64,000 bases of DNA from Pseudomonas sp. S04 (GTDB lineage: Bacteria > Pseudomonadota > Gammaproteobacteria > Pseudomonadales > Pseudomonadaceae): the NCBI RefSeq assembly GCF_009834545.1, contig NZ_CP019427.1, positions 1,899,001-1,963,000 on the forward strand, read 5' to 3'. The notes beneath the pieces are model-generated. The model was not told the DNA's origin, did no database searches, and saw nothing but the letters and a program-made list of their open reading frames with translations. The first letter of the stretch is position 1. Each line of letters opens with the position of its first letter. Of this stretch, positions 1-9,861 are shown piece by piece. The translations under genes were made by a program, and so were the position numbers.

Positions 1-1227
1 TTGTTCGAACAGGGGCTGCAACGTTACCTCGAAGCGGGCCTGCGCAACGACAGTGAAAACCTGCTGGTGGCCCTGGTGCGCGGCCCGCAAGGCGTGCAAC
101 TGGACGAGCGCCGCCTGTCGCCGGCTTATCAGCGGCCGTTCTCCGGGCATTATTTTCGCATCGACTTTGCCGACACCCACTGGCGTTCGCGTTCGTTGTG
201 GGACCAGGAACTGCCGTTGCTCGAGCAGCCGGGCCTGCACAGCAACCTGCAATTAGGGCCTGAGGGTCAACAGCTGCTGGTGTTGCGTTCGGACTACCGG
301 CGCCTGGGCCAGTCGATCTCCATCAGCGTGGCCCAGGACTACACCCCGGTGCAGGAGAGCTTCCGGCGCATGCGTCAGATCGGCCTCGGCCTCGGCCTGG
401 CCTGCCTGCTGCTGATTCTGCTGTTGCAGCGGATCACCGTGCGCCGCGCCCTGCGCCCGCTGGAAAGCGCGCGGGAGCAGATCGCCCAATTGCAACAGGG
501 GCAACGCTCGCAACTGGACGCCCAGGTCCCCGAAGAACTGGAACCCCTGGTGGCGCAGATCAACCATCTGCTGGCGCACACCGAAGACAGCCTCAAGCGC
601 TCGCGCAATGCCCTGGGCAACCTCGGCCATGCGCTGAAGACCCCGTTGGCGGTGTTGCTGAGCCTGGCTTCCAGCGACAAGCTGGATGCCCATCCCGAGC
701 TGCGTAAAGTCCTGCAAACGCAACTGGAGCAGGTGCAGCAGCGCTTGAACCGTGAACTGAACCGTGCGCGACTGGCCGGTGACGCCTTGCCCGGCGCGTT
801 GTTTGATTGCGATGCCGAGCTGCCGGGGTTACTGGCTACCTTGAACATGATTCACGGCGAACACCTGGACCTCAGTTACGTCGCGCCGGCCGGTCTGCAC
901 CTGCCGTGGGATCGCGAGGACTTGCTGGAATTGCTCGGCAACTTGCTGGACAACGCCTGCAAATGGGCCGACGCCGAGGTGCGCCTGAGCGTGGCGCAGG
1001 CGCCCGAGGGCTTTGTGCTGGCGGTCGAAGACGATGGCCCGGGGATTCCCGAAGCCCAGCGCGACCAGGTATTCAGCCGGGGTACACGCCTGGATGAACA
1101 GACCAACGGGCATGGCCTGGGCTTGGGCATCGTGCGCGATATCGTCGAGGCGTGGGGCGGGATATTGCGCTTGGAAGAAAGCCAGTGGGGCGGATTGCGG
1201 GTAGTGATCGAGTTACCCAGGATCTGA
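1..1227 (+). CDS. Sensor histidine kinase, 5' end cut by window edge
   Basis: Two-component sensor kinase of the PhoQ/QseC type. The visible 408 residues hold the end of a periplasmic sensor region, a membrane helix at about 127-143, a HAMP-like linker, the phospho-acceptor His in GHALKTPLA (about residue 210), the N box NLLDNACKW (about 314-322), and the G boxes DDGPGI and GHGLGLGIV. It should phosphorylate a response regulator, probably encoded upstream outside the window. The frame is open to the first base, and a first membrane helix is missing, so the true start lies upstream. It converges with the chemoreceptor gene. Confidence 0.9.
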   Translation: MFEQGLQRYLEAGLRNDSENLLVALVRGPQGVQLDERRLSPAYQRPFSGHYFRIDFADTHWRSRSLWDQELPLLEQPGLHSNLQLGPEGQQLLVLRSDYRRLGQSISISVAQDYTPVQESFRRMRQIGLGLGLACLLLILLLQRITVRRALRPLESAREQIAQLQQGQRSQLDAQVPEELEPLVAQINHLLAHTEDSLKRSRNALGNLGHALKTPLAVLLSLASSDKLDAHPELRKVLQTQLEQVQQRLNRELNRARLAGDALPGALFDCDAELPGLLATLNMIHGEHLDLSYVAPAGLHLPWDREDLLELLGNLLDNACKWADAEVRLSVAQAPEGFVLAVEDDGPGIPEAQRDQVFSRGTRLDEQTNGHGLGLGIVRDIVEAWGGILRLEESQWGGLRVVIELPRI

Positions 1228-1238
1228 TAGCCGATCAG

Positions 1239-1270
1239 GCCAGTGGGGCGTGTCTGCTCGCCCCACTGGC
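1239..1270. terminator. Inverted repeat between convergent genes
   Basis: GCCAGTGGGGCG and CGCCCCACTGGC form a perfect 12-bp stem with an 8-nt loop between the kinase stop and the chemoreceptor stop. There is no T tract, so termination is inferred from position and stem strength only. Confidence 0.5.
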
Positions 1271-1276
1271 GCTGGA

Positions 1277-3421
1277 TTACACCCGGAACTGATCCATCAG
1301 GCTCTGCTGCTGGTTTGCCAGAGTGTTGAGCGACTGGCTGACCCGGGCCGATTCATTGGCCTGGCCCGACAGCGACTCGGTCACGTCGCGGATGGTTGCC
1401 ACGTTGTTATTGATCTCTTCGGCCACCGCGCTCTGTTCTTCGGCGGCACTGGCAATCTGCAGGTTCATGTCGGTAATCACCGTCACCGCGTCGCCGATCT
1501 GGCGCAGTGCGGTCACGGCCTGGCCAACCTGCTCGACGCTGCCCTGGGCCTGGCGGTGGCTGTTGCCCATGGCGCCGACCACTTGCTGGGTGCCACTTTG
1601 CAGTTGCTCGATCACCTGGCGGGTTTCCTCCACCGACTCTTGCGTGCGGCGGGCGAGGTTGCGCACCTCGTCGGCCACCACCGCAAAACCGCGCCCGGCT
1701 TCCCCGGCGCGCGCGGCCTCAATGGCGGCGTTGAGCGCCAGCAGGTTGGTCTGCTCGGCGATGGCGCGAATCACTTCCAGCACCGAACCGATTTTCTCGC
1801 TGTTGGCCGCCAGGCCTTCGACCTGGACCATGGCCGTGCTCATGTCGGCGGCCAGGCTGTCGATGCTGGCGGTGGTGCGGTCGATCACGGTCAGGCCCTG
1901 GCGGGTTGCCTGGTCCGCGTCGCGCGCCGCTTGTGCCGCCTGCGCTGCACTGCGGGCGACGTCCTGGGCGGTGGCGCTCATTTCGTGGGAGGCGGTGGCC
2001 ACCTGATCGACCTGGCGATACTGCTGCTCCATCCCGGCGCTGGTCTGGGTGGCGATGGCCGAGGACTGGTCGGCGGTGCTGCGGGCGTCCTGCACCGAAC
2101 GTTTGACCTCGGCGATGATCGGTTGCAGCTTGTCGAGGAAGCGGTTGAACCAACCGGCCAGTTGCCCGAGTTCGTCCTGCTTGTCGTAGGCCAGGCGCCG
2201 GGTCAAGTCGCCTTCGCCGCTGGCGATGTCTTCGAGCATCTGGGCCACGCCGAGAATCGGCCGGGTCACGCTGCGGGCCATCAGCCAGACCAGCAGCAGG
2301 CCGATGACCGCGGCTATCAGGCCCAGGCCCAACTCGATCAGGGTGCCGGTGGTGTTGGTGGCGTCGAGTTCGGCCTGCAGGGCTTGCGCCGGGCCGACCA
2401 CGACCTGTTGCGGCACGTCGAGCAACACCCCCCAGGCCTTGCCGCCGGGAATCGGTTCGAACGGCGAGAGCACCTTGAGTTGCTGCTGGCTACGCAGGCT
2501 CTGGGTCTGGTTACTGGTGCCCAGCATGCGCAGCAGTTCGCTGCCGTCCTGGTCCACCGTGCCCAGGCGCTGGCTGAGTTTGCTGGCGTCCGGGCTGTAG
2601 CCGGCGAGCAGGCCGACGGGGCTGAGGATGCTGACGCTCGTCTGGCCGTCGTAGAGTTCGCGGCTCGCCTGCTGGCTGACGGCCTGCAGGCTGTTGAGGT
2701 TGATGTCCACTGACAGCGAGGCGATGACTTTGCCATCCGCCAGCAAGGGGAAGACGATGCTGGTCATCAGCACGTTCTGGCCATCGATCACATAGAAGTA
2801 GGGTTCGATCACGCAGGGCTTGAGGGTTGCGCGCGGGCAAGTGAACCAGGCATTGGCCGGTTCGCCGCTGGGGCCGGTGCTGGTGTCGGCCATGTCGCTT
2901 TCGGGCAGCGCCATCGAGTTCAACTTGCCGGCGGTCGGCTGCGACCAGTACAGGGCAAAGCGGCCCTTGTCGTTGCTGCCCAGTTCTTCCTGGCCGGCAA
3001 ACAACTCGTCCTTGCCATCCAGGGCGTTGGCTTCGAATACCAGCGACAGTCCGAGTAGTTGCGGGTTGGCCTGCAGCGCCGACTTGACCTGGCGGGTCAG
3101 GTCTTCGCGCAGGTCGAAGGCGTCGAGGAAACGTTTCTCGGCCTGTTCGCGCAGGAACAGCACCTGGCGCGAGAAGCCATGGCCATATTGATAGGCGTCC
3201 ATGAACTGCTGGCGAATCCCCAGCGCCTGGACTTCGCCCTGGGCTTCGATGCGCGACTGGGCCGCTTCATTGAGCATGCTCATGCTCGACGCCTTGACCA
3301 GTTCGGAACTGTGCTCCATGCGATACAGCGACAGGCCCACCAGCAAGGTCACGATGCCGGCCAGGCACAGCCCGGCCAGCAGGGTGATTTTCCATTGAAT
3401 CGACAGCTGTCTGAGTGACAT
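1277..3421 (-). CDS. Methyl-accepting chemotaxis protein with dCACHE-type sensor
   Basis: Transmembrane chemoreceptor of 714 residues. A first membrane helix (about 12-33) is followed by a large periplasmic region (about 40-355) with double-CACHE features such as [15 protein letters not shown] and an internal VSILSPVG segment. A second helix (about 361-381), a HAMP domain (about 382-432) and a cytoplasmic signalling hairpin with tip motif [19 protein letters not shown] follow. It would signal to the CheA/CheW array; the ligand cannot be read, but dCACHE receptors often bind amino acids or other small metabolites. The MSLRQLS start is chosen because it directly precedes the first membrane helix; a longer upstream reading adds 63 residues unlike the family. 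Confidence 0.93.
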   Translation of the reverse strand: MSLRQLSIQWKITLLAGLCLAGIVTLLVGLSLYRMEHSSELVKASSMSMLNEAAQSRIEAQGEVQALGIRQQFMDAYQYGHGFSRQVLFLREQAEKRFLDAFDLREDLTRQVKSALQANPQLLGLSLVFEANALDGKDELFAGQEELGSNDKGRFALYWSQPTAGKLNSMALPESDMADTSTGPSGEPANAWFTCPRATLKPCVIEPYFYVIDGQNVLMTSIVFPLLADGKVIASLSVDINLNSLQAVSQQASRELYDGQTSVSILSPVGLLAGYSPDASKLSQRLGTVDQDGSELLRMLGTSNQTQSLRSQQQLKVLSPFEPIPGGKAWGVLLDVPQQVVVGPAQALQAELDATNTTGTLIELGLGLIAAVIGLLLVWLMARSVTRPILGVAQMLEDIASGEGDLTRRLAYDKQDELGQLAGWFNRFLDKLQPIIAEVKRSVQDARSTADQSSAIATQTSAGMEQQYRQVDQVATASHEMSATAQDVARSAAQAAQAARDADQATRQGLTVIDRTTASIDSLAADMSTAMVQVEGLAANSEKIGSVLEVIRAIAEQTNLLALNAAIEAARAGEAGRGFAVVADEVRNLARRTQESVEETRQVIEQLQSGTQQVVGAMGNSHRQAQGSVEQVGQAVTALRQIGDAVTVITDMNLQIASAAEEQSAVAEEINNNVATIRDVTESLSGQANESARVSQSLNTLANQQQSLMDQFRV

Positions 3422-3654
3422 GGAGGCGCCCTTAATCGATAAATATCCAAGACCTGGACCTGTAACGGCCTCATCAGCGCTTTCTTGAGTCCTGTACCAA
3501 CTGCCGCGTAGTTTTTGACAAGCGCGGCGGGCTGCGGCACAGTGCGCGCCCTCTAATAAAACCTCTATTCCATCCGGTGTCGGCCCTTGCAGCTGGCAGG
3601 CCGGACTCATCCCGTTTGCGCCGCGTTCGGCGGCGACTGTGCCTTGAGGTAACG

Positions 3655-4974
3655 ATGATTAATGCAGTAATTGCCGCGGTCGGCATCATGCTGGTACTCA
3701 GCCTGTCCCGCGTGCATGTGGTGATCGCGCTGATCATTGGCGCTCTGGTGGGTGGCCTGACCGGCGGCCTGGGTATGCAAGCGACGCTCAAGGCCTTCAA
3801 CAGTGGCTTGGGCGGCGGCGCGACCGTGGCGTTGTCCTACGCCTTGCTCGGCGCCTTTGCGGTGGCGATTGCCAAGTCTGGCCTGGCCCATGCCCTGGCA
3901 GACAAGGCCCTGGCCCTGGTGGATCGGCAGGACGCCAATGGCGGCGGCCAGGTCAAGTGGTTACTGATCGGTTTGCTCTGGGTGGTGGCGATCGCCTCGC
4001 AGAACATCCTGCCGATTCACATTGCCTTTATCCCGCTGCTGGTGCCACCGCTGCTGTATGTGCTGACCAAGTTGCAACTGGATCGCCGCTTGATCGCCTG
4101 CGTCATGACCTTCGGCTTGATCACGCCGTACATGTTCCTGCCGGTGGGGTTCGGCAATATCTTCCTTAATGAGATTCTGCTGGCCAACGTGGCCAAGAGC
4201 GGCGTCGACATCAGTGGCGTCAACGTCACCCACGCCATGGGTATTCCGGCGTTGGGCATGGTGTTCGGGTTGTTGCTGGCGTTTGTCAGCTACCGCAAGA
4301 AACGCGTGTATGACCTGGAGAAAATCGAGCGGGTCGAGCAGGTGGCAGTCCAGTACAACCCGCTGACCTTGATGGTGGCAGGGCTGGCGATTGCCGCCGC
4401 CTTCATCATCCAGTTGCTGCTGGATTCGATGATTATCGGCGCTTTGGCCGGGTTCCTGATTTTCTCGGTATCGGGGGTGGTGCGCTGGCGCGAGACCGAC
4501 GATCTGTTCACCGAAGGCATGAAGATGATGGCGATGATTGGTTTCATCATGATCGCCGCCTCTGGGTTCGCCGAGGTCATGAAGGCCACCGGCGAGGTGC
4601 AGACCCTGGTTGAGACGTCGGCGGCGTGGATCGGCCACAGCAAGGGCGTCGGTGCGTTGCTGATGCTGCTGGTCGGGCTGCTGGTGACCATGGGCATCGG
4701 CTCGTCCTTTTCCACGGTGCCGATCCTGGCGGCGATCTTCGTGCCGCTGTGCGTGCAACTGGGCTTCAGTCCGTTGGCCATCGTCTGCATCGTCGGCACT
4801 GCCGGCGCCTTGGGTGACGCCGGTTCACCAGCCTCGGACTCGACCCTGGGCCCAACCTCGGGCCTGAACATCGACGGCCAGCATCACCATATCTGGGACA
4901 CCGTGGTCCCGACGTTCCTGCACTACAACCTGCCGTTGCTGGCGTTTGGTTGGGTGGCGGCGATGGTGTTGTAA
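3655..4974 (+). CDS. Na+/H+ antiporter-family (YuiF/NhaC-like) permease
   Basis: A 439-residue inner-membrane transporter made almost entirely of hydrophobic helices, starting [17 protein letters not shown]. The repeated Gly-rich segments and the C-terminal [19 protein letters not shown] stretch are typical of the NhaC/YuiF branch of the ion transporter superfamily, some members of which move amino acids. The ATG start follows TTGAGGTAAC, a good Shine-Dalgarno; an upstream in-frame extension is arginine-rich and unlike a membrane start. It is divergent from the chemoreceptor gene. The substrate cannot be assigned. Confidence 0.85.
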   Translation: MINAVIAAVGIMLVLSLSRVHVVIALIIGALVGGLTGGLGMQATLKAFNSGLGGGATVALSYALLGAFAVAIAKSGLAHALADKALALVDRQDANGGGQVKWLLIGLLWVVAIASQNILPIHIAFIPLLVPPLLYVLTKLQLDRRLIACVMTFGLITPYMFLPVGFGNIFLNEILLANVAKSGVDISGVNVTHAMGIPALGMVFGLLLAFVSYRKKRVYDLEKIERVEQVAVQYNPLTLMVAGLAIAAAFIIQLLLDSMIIGALAGFLIFSVSGVVRWRETDDLFTEGMKMMAMIGFIMIAASGFAEVMKATGEVQTLVETSAAWIGHSKGVGALLMLLVGLLVTMGIGSSFSTVPILAAIFVPLCVQLGFSPLAIVCIVGTAGALGDAGSPASDSTLGPTSGLNIDGQHHHIWDTVVPTFLHYNLPLLAFGWVAAMVL

Positions 4975-5001
4975 CCCGGCAGTCAAGCTTGTTGCAGGGG
5001 C

Positions 5002-5095
5002 GGCGCTCGCTTGCGGCGCCCGCTTGCGGTGCTTGTATTCATCCTGGATGGGCGCGTTATCGTTGACGTTCTTCGCGAGCAAGCTCGCTCCTACA
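5002..5095. repeat. REP element plus short GC-rich tandem repeat
   Basis: The dyad CGCGAGCAAGCTCGCTCCTACA at 5074-5095 is a Pseudomonas REP sequence. Just before it, at 5002-5027, lie two 13-bp units, GGCGCTCGCTTGC and GGCGCCCGCTTGC, the inverse of the units found at 62291-62342. The intergenic region holds nothing else visible. Confidence 0.75.
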
Positions 5096-5146
5096 AGGGG
5101 GCTTGGGTGTGTGCCTAGAGGGATTGTGTAGGCGCGAGGGCCACGA

Positions 5147-6472
5147 TCAGCCCTTGTTCACGTCTCGCATCAACAGCCCATATTGCAAGTCCACCGCATC
5201 CGGAATCGGCAGGTAGACGATGTGGCCGTCCCCCGGTGCCACTTCCAGCGGCTCGCCCTTGGCGTTCTGCAACTGCTGCAGATCGAAGTGGAAATTGCCT
5301 TTGGGGGTCATCAGCTCCATGTGGTCGCCCAGGGCAAAGCGGTTTTTCACCTTGACCTCGGCCAGGCGCTCACGGCGCTCGCCGGTCAGCTCGCCGACGA
5401 ACTGCTGGCGGTCGCAGACCGAACTGCCGTTCTGGTAGTTCTGGTATTCGTCATGGACGTGGCGGCGCAGGAAACCCTCGGTGTAGCCGCGCTGGGCCAG
5501 GGATTCCAGGTCAGTCATCAGGCTGCGGTCGAACGGGCGGCCGGCGACGGCGTCGTCGATTGCTCGGCGGTAGACCTGGGTGGTGCGCGCGCAATAGAAG
5601 TGCGACTTGGTCCGGCCTTCGATCTTCAGCGAATGCACGCCCATGTGCGTCAGACGCTCCACGTGCTGCACGGCACGCAGGTCCTTGGCGTTCATGATGT
5701 AGGTGCCGTGCTCATCTTCAAAGGCCGGCAGCAGTTCGTCCGGGCGATTGGCTTCCTGCAACAGGAACACCTGGTCGGTCGGTGTGCCGAGGCCCAGGGT
5801 CGGTTGCGGCGCAAACTGCTGGACGATCTGGCCCACGTGGTTTTCCGTCGCCGGCTGGGCTGCGTACTTCCAGCGGCAGGCGTTGGTGCAGGATCCCTGG
5901 TTGGCATCGCGCTTGTTCATGTAGCCCGACAGCAGGCAGCGCCCGGAATAGGCCATGCACAGTGCGCCGTGGACAAACACTTCCAGCTCCATGGCCGGTA
6001 CCTGCTGGCGGATCTCGGCGATTTCCTCCAGGGATAACTCGCGCGAGAGGATGATCCGGCTCAGCCCTTGCTGTTGCCAGAACTCGACACTGGCCCAGTT
6101 GACGGTATTGGCTTGCACCGAGAGGTGGATCGGCATCTGCGGGAAATGCCGGCGCACCAGCATGATCAAGCCCGGGTCGGACATGATCAGCGCGTCCGGG
6201 GCCATGGCAATCACCGGTTCGAGGTCCTTGAGAAAGGTCTTGAGCTTGGCGTTGTGCGGGGCGATGTTGATCACCACGTAAAAGCGCTTGCCCTGGGCCT
6301 GGGCCTCGCTGATCCCGAGGGCCAGGTTGGCGTGATCGAACTCATTGTTGCGCACCCGCAGGCTGTAGCGCGGCTGGCCGGCATACACCGCATCGGCACC
6401 ATAGGCGAAGGCATAACGCATGTTTTTCAGGGTGCCGGCAGGGGCAAGCAGTTCGGGCGTGGCGAGAGTCAT
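5147..6472 (-). CDS. trhP: tRNA 5-hydroxyuridine synthase component TrhP (YegQ, U32 family)
   Basis: A 441-residue member of the U32 'peptidase' family. In E. coli the orthologue TrhP (YegQ) makes 5-hydroxyuridine at tRNA position 34 from a prephenate-dependent pathway; the family is not a true peptidase in this branch. Visible features are the start PELLAPAGTLKNMRYAFAYGADAVYAG, the conserved central EVFVHGALCMAYSGRCLLSGY, and the cysteine cluster GSCTNACRW (about 193-201) that can hold an Fe-S cluster. Length fits TrhP rather than the shorter UbiU/UbiV. It is divergent from the AI-2E family gene. Confidence 0.9.
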   Translation of the reverse strand: MTLATPELLAPAGTLKNMRYAFAYGADAVYAGQPRYSLRVRNNEFDHANLALGISEAQAQGKRFYVVINIAPHNAKLKTFLKDLEPVIAMAPDALIMSDPGLIMLVRRHFPQMPIHLSVQANTVNWASVEFWQQQGLSRIILSRELSLEEIAEIRQQVPAMELEVFVHGALCMAYSGRCLLSGYMNKRDANQGSCTNACRWKYAAQPATENHVGQIVQQFAPQPTLGLGTPTDQVFLLQEANRPDELLPAFEDEHGTYIMNAKDLRAVQHVERLTHMGVHSLKIEGRTKSHFYCARTTQVYRRAIDDAVAGRPFDRSLMTDLESLAQRGYTEGFLRRHVHDEYQNYQNGSSVCDRQQFVGELTGERRERLAEVKVKNRFALGDHMELMTPKGNFHFDLQQLQNAKGEPLEVAPGDGHIVYLPIPDAVDLQYGLLMRDVNKG

Positions 6473-6628
6473 GGCAGCGTCGATCGCAAAAGGGCGCGAG
6501 GGTAGGGCAGGTGCGCCGGACGTTTATTGATCTGGATCTATGCTCGATGAAGAAATCACGGCACTCGCGCGTTACGTGGCTGACTAACCTGTAAGGCGCA
6601 GTCGGCGTTTTTCAGACATGGATCGGAC

Positions 6629-7690
6629 ATGAACCACTCCTCGATACAGAACAAATCCCTGATGGTCCTGCTGGTCCTGGTCACCCTGGCGTTTATCTGG
6701 ATTCTCCTGCCGTTCTACGGTGCGGTGTTCTGGGCGGTGATCCTGGGCATCGTGTTTGCCCCGTTGCAGCATCGGCTGCAATTGAAGTTTGGCTGGCAAC
6801 GCAACCTGGTCTCGCTGTTTACCCTTAGCGTGTGCCTGGTGATCGCGATCTTGCCGGTGATCATCATTAGCGCCTTGCTGGTGCAGGAGGGAGCCACGCT
6901 CTACAAGAACATCGAGAGCGGCGAACTGGACATTGCCGGCTACCTGGCGCAGTTCAAACACAGCCTGCCGCCGTACTTCCAGCACCTGCTGGATCGTTTC
7001 GGCATGGGCGACTTGAGTGGCTTGCGGGAAAAAATCGTCAAGGGGGCGATGCAGGGCAGCGAGTTTTTTGCCACCCAGGCGTTCAGCTTCGGTCAGGGCA
7101 CGTTCGAGTTCCTGGTGAGTTTTTTCATCATGCTGTACCTGCTGTTCTTCTTTTTACGCGACGGCCCGGAGCTGGCGCGCAAGCTGCGCACGGCAGTGCC
7201 TTTGGAAGAGCATCAAAAACGCCGCCTGCAGCTCAAGTTCAACCGCGTGGTGCGGGCCACGGTCAAAGGCAACCTGCTGGTGGCCGTCACGCAGGGCGCG
7301 CTGGGTGGGCTGATCTTCTGGTTCCTGGACATTCCCAGTGCGCTGCTCTGGGCGGTGTTGATGGCGTTTCTGTCGCTGTTGCCGGCGGTGGGGGCGGGGA
7401 TTGTCTGGGCGCCCGTCGCAGCCTGGTTCCTGCTCAGTGGTGCGGTCTGGCAGGGGGTGGTCCTGGGGTTGTACGGGGTGTTCGTGATCGGCCTGGTGGA
7501 TAACGTGTTGCGCCCGATCCTGGTAGGCAAGGACACCAAGATGCCGGATTACCTGATCCTGATCTCGACCCTGGGCGGCCTGGCGGTTTTCGGGCTCAAT
7601 GGTTTTGTCATTGGTCCGTTGATCGCCGCACTGTTCATCTCCAGCTGGGCGCTGTACGTCGAAACCAAGCCGCGGGTGCAGTTGCCTTAA
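6629..7690 (+). CDS. AI-2E family transporter (YdiK/TqsA-like)
   Basis: A 353-residue polytopic inner-membrane protein of the AI-2E transporter family. Paired N-terminal helices (about 10-35 and 55-85), a central soluble stretch, then helices with FFLRDGPEL, GALGGLIFWFLDIPSALLWAVLMAFLSLLPAVGAG and VDNVLRPILVG, all family signatures. Family members export autoinducer-2 or other small molecules, or act in ion transport; which applies here is not visible. Its TAA stop overlaps the convergent small gene by four bases. Confidence 0.88.
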   Translation: MNHSSIQNKSLMVLLVLVTLAFIWILLPFYGAVFWAVILGIVFAPLQHRLQLKFGWQRNLVSLFTLSVCLVIAILPVIIISALLVQEGATLYKNIESGELDIAGYLAQFKHSLPPYFQHLLDRFGMGDLSGLREKIVKGAMQGSEFFATQAFSFGQGTFEFLVSFFIMLYLLFFFLRDGPELARKLRTAVPLEEHQKRRLQLKFNRVVRATVKGNLLVAVTQGALGGLIFWFLDIPSALLWAVLMAFLSLLPAVGAGIVWAPVAAWFLLSGAVWQGVVLGLYGVFVIGLVDNVLRPILVGKDTKMPDYLILISTLGGLAVFGLNGFVIGPLIAALFISSWALYVETKPRVQLP

Positions 7691-7869
7691 GCGCTCAGGG
7701 TAAAACTGCCGATGCGTTGCGACAGGGCCTGGGCGGCGGGCAGCGAGGTCAGCGGGCCACTGATGGTCTCGCCGTCCTGCACCACATACCAACAGGCGAG
7801 CAATCCCAGCTCTCTGAGGGGCGCGGGGACGGCGCTACCAATCACGGACATGATCTGAACCTTGGGCAT
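7687..7869 (-). CDS. Small conserved-looking hypothetical protein (60 aa)
   Basis: A 60-residue ORF starting MPKVQIMSVIGSAVPAPL. The ATG is preceded by a strong GGAGGT Shine-Dalgarno, which is the main evidence that it is a gene. The sequence reads as a compact single domain (LLACWYVVQDGETISGPLTS, then SLPAAQALSQRIGSF) with no signal peptide or membrane helix. No family recognised. Its stop overlaps the end of the convergent transporter gene. Confidence 0.7.
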   Translation of the reverse strand: MPKVQIMSVIGSAVPAPLRELGLLACWYVVQDGETISGPLTSLPAAQALSQRIGSFTLSA

Positions 7870-7965
7870 AAGTACCTCCATCAATCGATGGAGCTACCTT
7901 ACCGGCGCGCTGATTCCTGGGACAATCAACGCGCTCGATAGTGGACATTGACGGCGTTGGGGCGG

Positions 7966-8160
7966 TCAGTCGACGACCTGGTCGAGCATGTTCATGACTT
8001 CGTGTTCATTGAGCAGGCCTTTGCGCACCAGGTTCTCGGCCAGTAGCGAAAGAAACTTGGCACTGCGATGGCCCTCAAGGTGCTTGAGTTCGGTCAGTGC
8101 GCTATAGACCTTGCTGGAGGTGCAGAGTCCGACAATGCGGTGCGGGTTTTGCGTGGGCAT
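7966..8160 (-). CDS. Small hypothetical protein (64 aa), possible Pho-box gene
   Basis: A 64-residue basic helical protein, MPTQNPHRIVGLCTSSKVYS, with a C-terminal segment LVRKGLLNEHEVMNMLDQVVD. The ATG follows an AAGGAC ribosome-binding-like stretch. No family recognised. A direct repeat resembling a PhoB box lies 64-81 bases upstream (8224-8241) on the same strand, which would suggest phosphate-starvation expression; this is inference from the motif. Confidence 0.65.
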   Translation of the reverse strand: MPTQNPHRIVGLCTSSKVYSALTELKHLEGHRSAKFLSLLAENLVRKGLLNEHEVMNMLDQVVD

Positions 8161-8223
8161 AGAGGGTCGTCCTTGTTTTTATTAACCGTTTGTGACGGAC
8201 AGAATAGAGATTGCGGTCCTGTC

Positions 8224-8241
8224 ATGACATAAATATGACAC
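8224..8241 (-). promoter_or_regulatory. Candidate Pho box
   Basis: On the minus strand the sequence is GTGTCAT-ATTT-ATGTCAT, two 7-bp direct repeats each matching the CTGTCAT half-site at 6 of 7 positions with an AT-rich 4-bp spacer. It points toward the 64-residue gene, with TATTCT (8216-8211) as a possible -10, slightly closer than usual. Confidence 0.5.
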
Positions 8242-8407
8242 CTGGGCGACGCAAGCCAGGCTATTCGTCGGATCCATCATGCGCCATCTTGCCGCAGGCA
8301 TTGTCCCGGCAGCGACCTTGGCGAGATTTATTCAGACATGCAATCGGCTGCAAAACGGCAACAGGCCCCGCAGCGATGCGAGGCCTGGGGTTTTTATCGG
8401 CCAGCGC

Positions 8408-8761
8408 TTACCAGCGTGGACCGTAGTAGCGGGGCGGGCCGTAATAACCATGGGGCGGGCCGTAGTACACCGGTGCCGGGCGGTAGTAGACCGGTTGTTG
8501 CACATACACCGGCTGCGGCTGGTAGTAGACCGGCGGCGGTTGCTGGATGTACACCGGTTGCGGCTGGAGGTAGACCGGTTGCTGGACATACACGGGGCGT
8601 TGCGAGTTGGCGATCACCGAGCCTGCGACCACGGCACCGACAACCGCGCCGACTGCCGCCGGCGCACCCCATCCGTAGTAACCACCACCGTGGGCCTGGG
8701 CCTGTCCTGCGACAGCGAAGGCTCCGATCAGCAAGGCAATTGCAGGGAGTTTACGGAGCAT
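8408..8761 (-). CDS. Secreted Tyr/Pro/Gln-rich repeat protein
   Basis: A 117-residue protein with a clear Sec signal peptide (MLRKLPAIALLIGAFAVAGQAQA, cleavage after AQA). A short Gly/Ala-rich segment with glycine-zipper character (AAVGAVVGAVVAGSVI) follows, then a low-complexity tail of PVYVQQP, PVYIQQP and YYGPP repeats. It is probably periplasmic or outer-membrane associated. The ATG with GAGGAA Shine-Dalgarno was chosen over a longer reading because it starts the signal peptide. Function unknown; similar small glycine-zipper proteins are common in Pseudomonas. Confidence 0.82.
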   Translation of the reverse strand: MLRKLPAIALLIGAFAVAGQAQAHGGGYYGWGAPAAVGAVVGAVVAGSVIANSQRPVYVQQPVYLQPQPVYIQQPPPVYYQPQPVYVQQPVYYRPAPVYYGPPHGYYGPPRYYGPRW

Positions 8762-9006
8762 GATGGTTCCTCGTTGTGTCTCCCCGGCGCCTGGTTCTGC
8801 GATAGAGCCAGCAAGTGTCGCGGGGATATCTCTCAGACAGCGTTTTTTGGCGATTTCACGAGGCGCCTGGGTAAATTTTGTGTAAGGTCTGTAGCGCCGT
8901 CCGGACCCGGCTACGCCAACAGGGCCGGGCACCTTGTCATGATTGATCAACGTTTGCGGGCTGGCTAATCCCGTTGGTCTGAAAGTGCTTAGCGAAGGAG
9001 TTCCAC

Positions 9007-9825
9007 ATGCTGATGAACCCGAACAAAGACACCCAACTGTGCATGTCGTTGTCGGGGCGCCCCGGAAATTTCGGCCTGCGTTTCCACAACCATCTGTACG
9101 AGCAACTGGGCCTGAACTTCTACTACAAAGCGTTCAGCAGCCAGGACCTGCCGGGGGCGGTGGCGGGGATTCGCGCCCTGGGTATCCGCGGTTGTGGGGT
9201 GTCAATGCCGTTCAAGGAAGCCTGCATCGCCCTGGTCGATGAGCTGGACGCATCGGCGGCGGCCATCGCCTCGATCAACACCATCGTCAACACCAACGGT
9301 CATCTCAAGGCCTACAACACCGACTACATCGCGATCGCGCAATTACTCAAGAGCCACGCCGTGCCGCAGGCTTCAAGCTTCGCCTTGCGCGGCAGCGGTG
9401 GCATGGCCAAGGCGGTTGCCAGTGCCCTGCGCGATGGCGGCTACAGCAACGGCCTGATCGTGGCCCGCAATGCAAGTGCCGGACGCGCCCTGGCCGACTC
9501 GCTGGGGTATCGCTGGCAAGCGGAACTGGGCGAGGAGCGCCCGCAGATGCTGATCAACGTCACGCCCATTGGCATGGCCGGTGGCAGCGAGGCCGAGCAA
9601 CTGGCGTTCCCGGCCGAGGTGATCGATCAGGCGCAGATCGTCTTCGATGTGGTGGCGATTCCCTCGCAAACTCCGCTGATCGTGCAGGCCCAGGCGGCTG
9701 GCAAGCAGGTGATCACCGGCCTTGAAGTCATCGCCATCCAGGCGCTGGAGCAGTTTGTGTTGTACACCGGCGTGCGCCCCAGCGAGGCGCAATTCCAGCA
9801 AGCGGTGGCGTTTGCCCGCGCCTGA
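9007..9825 (+). CDS. Shikimate 5-dehydrogenase-like protein (SdhL/AroE paralogue)
   Basis: A 272-residue protein with the shikimate dehydrogenase fold. Substrate-site features are present: SLSGRPGNFG near the N-terminus, GCGVSMPFKEA with the catalytic Lys, SINTIVN, and YNTDY with the catalytic Asp. The nucleotide-binding loop is GSGGMAKA, a variant of GAGGA. The serine motif lacks the SPxxHN spacing of canonical AroE, so this looks like the SdhL branch, whose natural substrate is uncertain. AAGGAG precedes the ATG. The biosynthetic aroE is expected elsewhere. Confidence 0.82.
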   Translation: MLMNPNKDTQLCMSLSGRPGNFGLRFHNHLYEQLGLNFYYKAFSSQDLPGAVAGIRALGIRGCGVSMPFKEACIALVDELDASAAAIASINTIVNTNGHLKAYNTDYIAIAQLLKSHAVPQASSFALRGSGGMAKAVASALRDGGYSNGLIVARNASAGRALADSLGYRWQAELGEERPQMLINVTPIGMAGGSEAEQLAFPAEVIDQAQIVFDVVAIPSQTPLIVQAQAAGKQVITGLEVIAIQALEQFVLYTGVRPSEAQFQQAVAFARA

Positions 9826-9861
9826 TCAGGCGGCGGGGCAGGGTAGACGGGCCTGGCAGGG

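Noticed and set aside
1250..2713. Plus-strand open frame of about 490 codons opposite the chemoreceptor gene
   Set aside because: Low-complexity His/Gly/Ala-rich translation, no known domain; shadow of the chemoreceptor.
8362..8390. Hairpin followed by TTTTT on the plus strand as a terminator
   Set aside because: The T run is on the plus strand where no gene ends; on the minus strand, after the secreted repeat protein, the stem lacks a U tail.
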